This document shows positions 25,399-35,545 of a stretch of DNA of 64,000 bases, piece after piece. The position numbers and the translations under genes are program-made. The notes under the pieces were generated by a model. The model was not told where the DNA came from. It saw nothing but the letters and a program-made list of their open reading frames with translations, and did no database searches. This stretch comes from Trametes villosa (taxonomy: Eukaryota > Basidiomycota > Agaricomycetes > Polyporales > Polyporaceae). How positions within the stretch are numbered: position 1 is the first letter of the stretch; the number at the start of each line of letters is the position of its first letter. The stretch is from positions 372,001 through 436,000 of the forward strand of contig PUDQ02000105.1 in the NCBI GenBank assembly GCA_002964805.2, read 5' to 3'.

Positions 25399-25782
25399 CG
25401 CGGTTCTGGTGGCTCTGAGTCCTAGTGCTGGTGGTGAGGGGTAGCGCGATGAGAAACAGGAATCAAGGTTAATGGGTATATAGAGAGATGGGGGGAGTGA
25501 TGAAGCAGTGCTTGAGCCTTTGTTTGCGGCTGCTGCTATAGCGCTGCCGCTAAGCGATACGCGTGCCTTCCTAGGCACACAATGGCTACAGAAGCACAAT
25601 AACCACCGTTACCGCCGGGTTTCTGCCTATACCTGCCGAAGCTATTTCCAGACGTAAGTAGGCAGGCGACAGGAGTCCACGGGGTGCTCATGGAATCGTA
25701 TTTTGTGGTAGCCAAGGCGGGATAGTAGCGCTACAAACTCGGGGGCCCTATCGCGGGCACATACTCATACAAGTCTTTACGT
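25399..25782 (-). promoter_or_regulatory. Upstream region of the PH-domain gene with possible TATA box
   Basis: TATATA at 25477-25482 reads the same on the minus strand and lies about 80 nt upstream of the chosen ATG. That spacing fits a TATA box plus a short 5' UTR. The rest of the interval is the 3' flank of the minus-strand TSR4 gene's upstream neighbour and shows no coding signal. Confidence 0.4.
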
Positions 25783-27424
25783 TTATTCATCCCATTGCAC
25801 GAGCACGTACTCCTCGCGCCAAGTACTGCCCTCATCCTTCTTCGCCGAGCAGTCATCCTCACAGGAGAACACCATGCACGTCCCCCACTCCATACCCTTT
25901 CCCCCAGACGCGCCCGAGCCCTTCAGCGCGCGCAGCACCTCCGCGCGGCGCTCTTCATCCGTCAGCTTCTTCTCGTCACCGGACGGCGTCCGGAGCACGT
26001 TGATCAAGTTCGGCATCAGCTGGCACTCGAAGACGCGGCGGGACTGGCAGTGCGGACAGCGCGGTACCGCCTCGGGCGCGTACGTACGCTTGCGCGGCGG
26101 GGTGACCATGAAGTCGGGCTTCGTGACGGGCAGCGCCGGCGCCGGCGGAACGGGGAAGAGCTGGTCGAACACCTTGTCGCTCGCGAACGGGAGCGGCACC
26201 CCCTTGCGTTCGTATCTGCACCAGCCGATTAGCGGCCAGTGGCGTATATTAGCTCGAGAGGGCTCACCTCAGACACTGCTCGCCCTCATACGAGATGCGC
26301 TTCGTGAACCGCTCGAAGGCATGGTCGATGTCGAGCGAGTTCTCGTACCCCTCAAGGTCCCACCCGCCGTCCTTGCCCTTGCCCGGCTTGTCGTCGTCGG
26401 GGTCGACCGCCGCCCCCGCGGGAACCTTCACCTTCGGCGGCGGCGGCAGGTACTCGGACACGGTGGACAGGTAGAATGGCGCGTACGCAGGCTGCGCTTT
26501 CCAGGGAGAATCCTCGAGCGAAACGGACTGCATCTCCGCCGCAAGCGCGTCCGCCTCGTCATCGTCCTCGTCCTCGGAGTCGCTCTCGCCCTCGCTCGCA
26601 CCCCCTTCGAGCGATCCGCTGCGGCCGGCAGATTCTGTCTCTGCGTGTTCGGGTGCGGGCTCGGACGGCGGCGCGCCGCCGAAGATTTGGGAGCCCAGTC
26701 CGAAGGGGTTCGGAGCAGACGTGGCCCCGAGCTGCAAGGACGATCAGGACCCATGGCATACGATGACGAGGGCGGCGGCGACGTACGGCAAACGGGTTGC
26801 TCTTGGGCTGTGACTTCTTCGCCGCTTCTGCGGCAGCCGCCTTCGCTTCCTCTAGCTCCTTTGCCTTGCGGCGCGCCAGCTTTCGCTCGAGCTTCTCGGC
26901 ATACTTTTTGTTGTAGCGTAACTCCCGCCATGCCCGGACGCTGCAGCGGGCGCGATTAGTGTCGGAGGCGCATCCATCGTGCGGATCACGGCGTACCTGC
27001 CTGCCTTGCGTTGACACGAGCTGCTGGCGCACGCCCACACATACAGCGCGCGGTCGTTCGGGCTCTCTTCGAGTGGGCACCATATTTGGATGAGCAACTC
27101 CATCGGCTGCGAGCAGTTGCTGCATGTTGCGTGCGAGGTAGGCGGATGAGGCGTGGATAGAAAACTCTACGACGTGTGCGAGTGCGGGCGGGCGACGGGA
27201 GCGTACGGCGTGATGGGATTGGCAATCAATATATGGAAGGTACATGGAAAGGCGAAGGTGCATCGTACGGGATGACCACCTATTCGCGATACAGCGGCAT
27301 CTAGGAGCGTTGCCGCGTCCTCTACGGGACCGTCCGGGACGCCTAGATCGACGGCGGTCTCGTGGTCCGCCTCCAGCTCATCGTCCGAATCTGACCAGGT
27401 GTCTTCGACGTCGGCGGGGGGCAT
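25783..27424 (-). CDS. TSR4: TSR4/PDCD2-family ribosome-assembly chaperone
   Basis: Five exons (27424-27269, 27166-26997, 26940-26787, 26731-26268, 26215-25783) give 458 aa. The N-terminal zinc-binding half has CSNCSQPMELLIQIWCPLEE and YVWACASSSCQRKAGS, with paired cysteines as in PDCD2. A Lys/Glu/Ala helix and an acidic low-complexity linker follow. The C-terminal PDCD2_C domain has DHAFERFTKRISYEGEQCLRY, PRCPHCQSRRVFECQLMPNLINVL and WGTCMVFSCEDDC, the conserved Cys pairs. Yeast Tsr4 is a dedicated chaperone of ribosomal protein uS5 (Rps2); that role is inferred for this copy. All splice phases close. The length is slightly above the yeast protein because of the acidic linker. Confidence 0.95.
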
Positions 27425-28521
27425 GTTTGCGATGCTACAGTTTGTCCGTATCTCGTGAGGTCGTGCTGCAAGAGGATCTTGGCGTAAGCAACTGCGATCG
27501 AGCAAGGAGGCGAATGGGATAGAGGTTCAGAAAAGCATGAATGGTATAATTTTATGGTATCGTCAAGGACTGCTACCTCGGAGAAGCTCCTTGGCAGCAT
27601 TTCAGACTCGTCATCTAGAAAGCTCATCACGACAGCAGGCGAACGAGAAGCGATACTCACTGCAATGCAAAGGGGAGATAGTCGACGTCGAGAACAGGGA
27701 GGCACCCAGCAAAAATCTGACACAAATACTTGCGCGGCAATTGCCGCGCACGATCAGGGACAAATAAAGGGACAAACATCGGCCCGGGAAGGCGGCTTGA
27801 AACTTAAAGCACTTGACAACCTGCAGATACCGTCTTCAATTGAGCTAATAATTGTGTCCATCTCCTCTGTTAGTTTACGAGCATGATGGCCTTGCTATTG
27901 CTCGCGGCGTGAGCCGTGAGGGGAACAAGAACCAGTACGAGGCCAATGTCGAGGCGTGACTTGTAGTTCTGCAAGGGAATGCGAATAACTACCGGCGCTG
28001 AAGCGAGGAACTCATGTGCGTGAGGTACCTATGCGCTGATAAGGCGCGAGCATAGAGGACCCTGGAGGACCTCGAGCATTGCCAGAGGGGTGCGAAGCGG
28101 CATGTGCCAATGAAGTTGCAGACACGTACTATGTAGATCTGGATGAAAGAGCATATGCGCAGAATCTACGATCCCCGCGATCGCACATCCCATCTCGATT
28201 ATGTACAGTACTCGTGGGACTAATCGACGTCGATACCTGTGTCTGTCACTAGACCACCAATATGTCGGACATCGTAATACACATCGGCATAGCAGCACTG
28301 CGCCTGGCAGCTTACACGAGGATTCGCTATAAGCGAGCCGGAGAAAAGCAAGGGAAGAGGACACAAGGGACGAGGCCGGAGGAGAGTGTTATGGGATCTT
28401 GCCGAAGAAAGAAGCCGGGGGCTGTCAACGCACTCGCTACTTACCTAAGACTACACAGTATACTGCAGTTAAGTATTAGCTGCCTCCTTCTCCTCGACCC
28501 CCATCTCCGCCCGCGTCCGCC
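27425..28521. other. 1.1 kb intergenic region between divergent genes
   Basis: Must carry the promoters of TSR4 (left) and the Zn2Cys6 regulator (right). Short frames only. A pyrimidine-rich tract (CTGCCTCCTTCTCCTCGACC) ends about 20 nt before the regulator's ATG. No RNA gene or repeat was recognised. Confidence 0.5.
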
Positions 28522-31500
28522 ATGGCGTCCTCCTCCATGGACCCTCCTCTGCTGTCCAACCCGGACCTTTCACCCCGCGATCCCCTCACCGGCGAGAAGA
28601 AACGCAAGCGCGGCGCGACCCGACTGTCGTGCGCCGAATGCCGCAGGTCCGCCCCGATCCCGGCGCTCCCATCCCGACCACACCGGCGCGCTGCTAATCC
28701 GTGACCCCCCGCTAGATTGAAACTACGTTGCGACCGTGCAATCCCCTGTGGCTCCTGTGTGAAGCGTGGTTGTGCAGCTATCTGTCCGGATGGTGCGTCT
28801 CGAGCAGCTCTTCCTCCCCTCTCCCATCTCAACAACCCCGTGTCCCTCCATGCCTCAGGCTCCCTTACCACTGGCAAGGGCAATCGGTGAGCAACACCTT
28901 CCCCCTCAGAGCGTATTTGCAACGCAGTCAGACTATCAAAACGCCAAACTGCAACCGCGAGCGAAGCCCACCTTCTGCGCGAGCCAACTTTCAAACCGCG
29001 GTGGCCCACACCGAGCATCCAGCAATTCCGAGGCACCTGGCAAGGAGCAAGGTCTTGCGCGAATTAGAAGTGTCATTGTCTGCACCAGGGGACTAGTTGA
29101 CACCTCTAATTCGTTTCGAGATCTTGCCCTCGTCCAGGCGATCTGGAATCCTGCGACGTTTGCCGTGTGGGACGGCTCTAATCGCGTGCAAATACGCTCC
29201 CTTATCTGAGCTCCCTTAAGCTCACCCCCTCCACGACACAGCTTTGTCCTTGCGTCTACGCAGGATTTGCACGAGAAGATCAACCAACTCGCCAATCGCG
29301 TCCGCGACCTCGAAGATGCCCTTCGCGCCTCTCACACACTGCACTCAGTGGAGCCACATCCTCTTCTATCCGAGGATCTCCTTCGCATAAAGGCCCCCAT
29401 TCAGAGAGAAAACCTGATCAATACCGGCGCCACCAACGGCAACCCAGAAGAGCCCGGCGCCGATGTAGTGGACTCGTTCGGCACGCTATCTCTCAGCGAG
29501 AGTGGCCGCACCAACTACTTCGGTCAGGCGACGAGTTCGTGGGTGAGTCGCCCTAGGAATAGGATCGTCTGTGCAGCTCTAATGAACGCTTTTTGCCTGC
29601 AGTACTATCTGACGGTTCGTGGGAATGCTGCTCTTACAGCTGGCGTCCTCGAATAAGTAACTGGACAAAAGTCGTCTCATAGCCCCACGAAGGGCTTGAC
29701 TATGTGCCAAAGCAAGACCTATGACGCGGGTGTCTATGAGCGACTTCTGTCCGGTCCGATATTCGAGGACGCTCGTCGTGCACTACTTCCCATACTGACT
29801 TATCATGTGCAGAACGAGGACAACCAAGATGACCAACGCGACCATCGCTTAAGCCAACTGGCGAAGCTGCTATCACCAGAAGTCCTCTCCCTCAGTGGCC
29901 TCTTTCCCATCGCCCCCAGCTTACCTCTCACGGCCGACGCTCAAACGATGAAGATAGAGCGGTTGCGTAGTCTCTTCTGGTATCTACCGGGGGTTGACGA
30001 GGCTTCCGAGCTACGCCGGATCTACTTCCAGAACGCTGCTTGGATGTATGCCAATCCTCTTGAGACCGTCGCGAGGCTCCTGACAGAATGATCTAGGTAC
30101 AATCCGGTCACGATGGCGCAGCTCAATGAGAGTGCCTTCAACATCTTCTACAACACCAGCAAGGCACCAGATATGGACGACCCGCTCCTCGCGCACCAAC
30201 TCGCTCTCCTGTACATGATTCTAGCCATCGGCAGCTTGATGGACACCACGCGACCCGCATACAACGTGGAGGCTGAGAAGTATCACCAGCTCGCTCGGGC
30301 CGCTTTGTTCCAGAGCCCAATATTTGAGGAGCCGACGCTCACGGCCGTCCAGAGCCTCGTAAGTACTTCCTCCGATGTCACGCAATGACCGCGCTGACGC
30401 CACCTGATAGTATCTTATGGCATTCTACCTTTTCCTAAGCGAGCGACATGGCAGTGGCGTCGGGTCGCGGTGGGCTTTCATGGGGCTTGCCGTCAAGCTG
30501 GGCGTGAGCGTGAGTGTGCTTCTTTCCTGTCTTCCCTGATCGAAGCTGACAACTGATATCCGTTTCAGATGGGTCTCCGTAAGTTCGCGAAGCGTTTTGG
30601 TCGTTGCCAGCTTCTCATCCGTGACCAGATCGGGACGCGGGGAAATGGCACATCAGCAATGACGAGGTGCAGAGACGCCGGGAGAGCTTCTGGGAGCTGT
30701 ATTCGTACGACTTGCTGCAGGTATGTGCCGCTGTCTGCCGTCTGGCGTTGATGCTGATGTAGCTTCCAGTCGTTCACCCTTGGCCGGCCGCCATCATTCA
30801 CGTTGGCACATGTTGACTGCAAGAAGCCCTACACAGAAGACCCGTGTAACGAGGAGACATGTACGTTCGGCTCGCTACCCCGGGACCCCGCTACGGTCGC
30901 TCACCGTTTGTTAAGTCCACTGGTGGAAGCACAGGTTCACTTCAGAGTGCATGAACCTTGTCTACGACCAAGCCTTCGGCGCCAAGACGCCGACATACAG
31001 CACTGTCCTCCAACTCGATCGCAAGCTGCGCGGCTTCTCTGTACCGGCGTCGCTGCAGATAGCCGGTTTCGGCAACTCAGAGTCACGGACGGGCCACTAC
31101 TATGAGAGCGTGCCCCTCATCCTCCAGCGGCACCTGGTGCTTGCCATCCGAGAGTCGAGTACGTATCCACGTCGTCATCCAGGAGAGCCAGACTGAACAT
31201 CTCCTCGCGGCTAGATCTGCTATACATGCATCGCGGTTTCTTCGCTCGGGCGATCAGCGACCACCCGAAGGATCCCCTCGGCAGTCCATATGGTGGTTCG
31301 TTCATCGCCGCGTACCGCAGCGCAGGGTCCCTCGTGGCGCTCGTGCGCAACATCCATTCCCAGCTCAAGGAACTAACGGAGCGGATGTGGTTCCTCTGGA
31401 CACATCTGTTCTCGTGTTCGGTAAGCGAGCGACATCCGGCGTTGACATCGGAGCTGCGATATTGACGTATTCTCCGACGTCAGATCATCCTCGGATCGAT

Positions 31501-32388
31501 CGTCACGCGCTGTCCATCCATGAGCCTGGCACCGTCAGCGCTCGTGCAGCTCGACTCCGCGTGCGAGCTATTTAGGAAAACTGCGACTGGTTTCCATGCG
31601 GAGAAGGTGCTGGTATGTGCCAAAACGGTGCTTGTTCTGCTTCTTTCGCTCACTTTTCGTCTTAGGGCATCATGATGCGCCTGCGCGAGAAGGCGCACGT
31701 TAGTCTATCAGCCTACCGCAACACGCCGCCGTCACGGCCAGGCACGCTGTCAGAACCGACCACACCGGCGGATGACAACGACGAACTGAGCACCTTGGGT
31801 GGGAGGACCCGCCTCGTCGAGCAGAAGGAGAAGTCGATGTCGCCACAGATCACCGACCGCTCGCCAACGTCGCTGAACCCGGTCGTGCCCCTACCACTCA
31901 AGCAGGACGAGGACCAGCAAGTACACCCCTACGTTCTCCAGTACCTGCGCACCTTCGTCTCCTCGTCGCCACCAAACGGCGTCTCGTCGTCCATGCAGGC
32001 CGGCCCTTCCCAGCAACAAGCCCAGCCCATGCAGAACGGCGGCCAGATTTCCCCAACGCACTACCAGGCCCAGCAGGCACAGCCCATGCACAACCTCCAC
32101 CCGATCTCTACATCGTTCGGCGGCCCCGACGTGTACCAGCAACAGCAGCAGCAACAAGCCCAAACATCGGGCCTACAGATGGAGGGCATGGGGCCGATGT
32201 TCCCGCAGTACTTCCCCGTGTTCGACTACGGGCACGCGAGCGGGAGCGGGTCCTCGGCGGACGCGTTCATGAACTCGCCGCTGCCCATGGATGGCGAGTT
32301 CTCCGCGGTCGGCGGGCGCTCGTACTCCCCCGAGCAGATGAGCGCGCAGTCGGCGTGGCAGGACTTCGTCGCGCAGATGGGCATGTGA
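28522..32388 (+). CDS. Zn2Cys6 fungal-type transcription factor with fungal_trans domain
   Basis: A multi-exon gene of roughly 900 aa. Exons 1-4 are firm: 28522-28646, 28716-28792, 28859-28886 and 29242-29542. The zinc cluster is C37-x2-C40-x6-C47-x5-C53-x2-C56-x8-C65, preceded by the basic KKRKRG. The linker and dimerising coiled coil DLHEKINQLANRVRDLEDAL follow in exon 4. The middle-homology (fungal_trans) domain is recognised by RRIYFQNAAWMY, GSLMDTTRPAYNVEAEKYHQ, MGLHRDAGKWHISNDE, RRRESFWELYSYD and TLGRPPSFTLAHVDCKKP. The tail is Gln/Pro/Ser-rich and probably activating. Exon joins between 29543 and 29700 could not be resolved and the model there is uncertain. Target genes are unknown. 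Intron 3 is unusually long (355 nt) and carries a repeat-like element. Confidence 0.88.
29048..29166 (+). repeat. Intronic hairpin-bearing element, copy A (in the Zn2Cys6 gene)
   Basis: It lies within intron 3 (28887-29241). It aligns with 33351-33476 in an SNX41 intron: TTGTCTGCA, then 20 bases from start to start to GTTGAC, then a TCTTGCC block, then GGAATCCTGCGACGTTTGCCG against GGGATCCTGTGATGTTTGCCG. A perfect 9-base inverted repeat, CGAATTAGA (29060-29068) with TCTAATTCG (29105-29113), encloses the conserved core. Both copies lie in the sense orientation of their host gene. Could be a MITE, an introner-like element or a structured RNA. Confidence 0.5.
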
Positions 32389-32882
32389 GTGGCGACAACG
32401 AACGGATGGATCGGTGGATGGGTGTATATGAGGTGCGGCTTTTGATACCATGTGTATAGTGTTCTGTAATTGTATGTGTTTCTCTTTCTCATCCTCCGTC
32501 GAAGTTCTTGGGCTCGGGCTTCCAGTGTAGACAGGGTTGCCGCGGACGCTCTACGTACCATAAGCCGTGGGCTGTGATCTATATGTTAGCGGTATGTATG
32601 CTCTTCGGAATTCGTGTATATACGTTGCTCGCTGGCTATCCATATACGTACTCCAGGCAACTCCAGACCCCTGCTGGCCGCGGACGATCTGTACTTGTGT
32701 ACCTGTACCAATATTGGCGCTGAGTACTGCTGAGTAGCGCCATCTATTAAGCGCCCGTGGCTTGTACGTTCGCGTCTCCGTCGGCACCTACAGCCGCGTC
32801 CTTGCTTTCTCCCACCGTCCAGTCCTTGTTTCTGTGCCCACAAGACTCCACGAACTCAGCTTACAGCTTACACCTACGAAAT
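32389..32882. other. Intergenic region between the Zn2Cys6 gene and SNX41
   Basis: 3' flank of the regulator and promoter of SNX41. AT-rich with alternating purine/pyrimidine (GTGTATATACG, TATACGTA). No coding feature seen. Confidence 0.5.
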
Positions 32883-35201
32883 ATGGAGGCATTCGAAGAC
32901 GAGAACCCTTTCGAGAGCGAGCCGGAGCGTCTCCAGTCGGATAGCTCCTCTTCGCGCGCGAACATCTCCGCCCTCTCGTCCCCTGTTCCCCAGGAGGCCC
33001 GCGTCGCCTCCCCACCGACGTCTCCAAGCAGGCGAAATGCGTTCCCCTCGCCTGGATCTCATAGGCAGCCACAGACGTTCAAGAGCGACTTCTGCTGTGG
33101 GCGGGACCGGTGGTTGCACTCGGGCGAGGATGCGGAGATTATGGTGCGTGCTTGCTCGTGTTCTGAGTAGCGGGTGAATCTGCGTGATAAGAACTGACAT
33201 TGGCGGGCTGGGGTGTGCGGGCAGATTGTGGATGCGCTGAAGACGTCCGTGAACTCGTCCACGCCGTATATCACATACGTCATTAAGGCCGGGGTGAGTC
33301 CTAATGCACGACGAACATCCAGGGATTCCAGGGCGACTGACAGGGCGCGCGGCCTTGTAACGAGCTACGAATGTGACGAGGCCCTTGTCTGCATGAAGGG
33401 CCTTGTTGACGCTGTGTTCGTTACAAGTTCTTGCCTCCATCCGGCCTGGGATCCTGTGATGTTTGCCGTTAAGGCGCCTGCATAACCGTAGTTACTGAAC
33501 CCCAGACAGACGGCGGAGGCGCACCACCGGTACTCCGAGTTCGAGTCGCTGCGGGGCAACCTGGTCAAGCTGTACCCCACGCTCATCATACCCCCGATAC
33601 CCTCGAAGCAGACGATCGGCGACTACGCGATCAAGCAGGCGAAGGCGAAGGAGGACGCGGCGATGATCGCGCGGCGGAAGCGCATGCTGCAGACGTTCCT
33701 CAACCGCATCGCGCGCCACCCCATCCTCTCGAACGAGCACGTCTTCCACCGCTTCCTCGACGGCGAGGTCTCGTGGGTAAGCCCGTGCTCCGTGATTTGT
33801 GCGGGTGGTATCTGACGGACGTAGGCGGAGGTGCTGCACTCGCCACCGATTTCCCAGCTGCCGAAGAACATACTGAAGGCGCCCTCGCACAACCCGACGG
33901 ACCAGACGGTCGCGCTCGCGTATGCTGCGCTCCCGAACCCGTCCGCTGCGCACCCGCTGCGGAGGCCGGACCAGCGGTTCCTCGACTCGGAGGTGTTCAC
34001 GAACAAGTTCGCGGCACACTTGAGCGGGCCGATGGAGAAGGTGACACGGCGGACGATGAAGCGGTGGTCTGGTACGTCCGCATGCGTTCGGCCATCCGCC
34101 GCTGTGCTCATAAACTAGTAGATCTAGCGCAGGATCACGCTGAGCTGGGCGCGACGCTGAACGGCTTCAGTCTCAACGAGACGGGCCAGCTCTCGACGGC
34201 TGTGGAGAAGACTGGACAGGCGGTCGACGCAACATACATGTCGACAACGAAGCTGGTCCGTGCAGCATTCAGCTTCAGACTCTCACGGAACGCTGACAGC
34301 GCGGGTGCAGTTGCAGGAGTTTGAGCAGAACTGGGCGGAGCCGCTGCACGAGTACACGCAGTTCGCGTCGATTATCAAGAAGCTCCTCCAATACCGGCAT
34401 CAGAAGCACGTCCAGTACGAGATGACACAAGAGGCGCTCGAGGCGAAGCGGGAGCAGCTCGACGAGCTGGAGAAGAACGAGCGGGAGGCGCGGCGGCTGG
34501 AGGAGGCGTTGAGCCAAGGCAGGCCAAGCACGATCCGCACGTCAACCAGCAAGAGCGACGACGGCGCCGAGGAGGCTGAACCCGTCGCTGAGCCAGAGGA
34601 TGAGCCAAGTTCCAGCAGCCATCGGCAAGAAGAGTCGTCCTATCTGCCCCCGCACCCGGGGCCCAACCCTGTGAAGCGGCGGGCACCAGGAATGGGCCTG
34701 CTGAGCGCGCTGAGCTACACATTGCATGGGATGATGGATGTGGACCCGGAGACGGCTAGGCGAAATTCGATTACGAAGAACAAGGAGACCATCTCTCAGG
34801 TACGCGAATCGGAACGGGTCTCTAGGCGAGTGCGACACTAACGCCCACGCTAGTTGGAGGACGCCCTGCACTTGGCCGCGCAGGACCTCAAGTACTCGAG
34901 TTCGACGATCCAGGCTGACTTGGACCGCTTCCAGCGGCAGAAGGTCGCTGACCTGCGGGAGATGGCCATTAGCCTGGCGCGGAGCCACCGGGACTGGTGC
35001 AAGAAGGTAAGAGGCACATTTGATTGGGCGTGAGAGCAGTGTTGACTGGCGGCGCAGAACCTCGAGGCCTGGGAAGAGGCGAAAGCGGAGATTGCGAAGA
35101 TCCCTGAGCACCCGAACCGCCTGCCTGACGACGCGGCGAACGGGGCCGCGGCGCATGGGAGGCGGGACTCGATGGCGACTGTCGGGGAGGGTCAGCAGTA
35201 G
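32883..35201 (+). CDS. SNX41: Sorting nexin 41 (PX-BAR protein)
   Basis: Eight exons (32883-33143, 33225-33293, 33510-33776, 33825-34071, 34122-34255, 34311-34799, 34854-35006, 35058-35201) give 587 aa. The N terminus is acidic and Ser-rich. The PX domain spans exons 2-3: ALKTSVNSSTPYITYVIKAG, HHRYSEFESLRGNLVKLYPT, IPPIPSKQTIGDY and RRKRMLQTFLNRIARHP. These match fungal Snx41/Atg20 PX domains, including the R-Y-S-E-F lipid-contact motif. Exons 4-8 form the BAR-like helical region with FAAHLSGPMEKVTRRTMKRW, interrupted by a Ser/Glu-rich insertion. Snx41 pairs with Snx4 in recycling from endosomes to Golgi and in selective autophagy (family knowledge). Intron 2 (216 nt) is three to four times the others and carries element copy B. 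Confidence 0.93.
33351..33476 (+). repeat. Intronic hairpin-bearing element, copy B (in SNX41)
   Basis: Partner of 29048-29166, inside SNX41 intron 2 (33294-33509). It carries TTGTCTGCA (33385-33393), GTTGAC (33405-33410), TTCTTGCC and GGATCCTGTGATGTTTGCCG. A perfect 10-base inverted repeat, CTTGTAACGA (33354-33363) with TCGTTACAAG (33418-33427), encloses the core. The arms differ in sequence from copy A, yet both copies can pair. Confidence 0.5.
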
Positions 35202-35545
35202 TGGGAGTATCTGGTGGATGCGTGTGGTCGCGCGGCGGACATTGTTTGTGTGCTGTTGCTGTTGGATGCGTATGGATGCGTATGGATAGGATTTTGGCTT
35301 TGGCCCGGGTGATGACATTCATGAGGGTGAGACTAGTGGCGAGGAACGGAAGCATTTGTCTGTTATGGTGTATGGGCGCTTGTTCCATAAGAGGCCGACC
35401 GCGACACAGCGACGCGCGCTCACATCTTTCATCTCGACCACGACCACGACGTCGGCGCGCACACGTTCGTTGGCGTGATGCTAGTCGCTCCCCCGCGACA
35501 ACCCGCCGAACAGTCCCCTCGCACACCCCGCGCGACATAGAGGTC
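35202..35545. other. Intergenic region between SNX41 and the CCCH/Smr gene
   Basis: Contains a small run of TGGATGCGTA repeats near 35262-35287. Otherwise it is the 3' flank of SNX41 and the promoter of the next gene. No coding signal. Confidence 0.5.
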
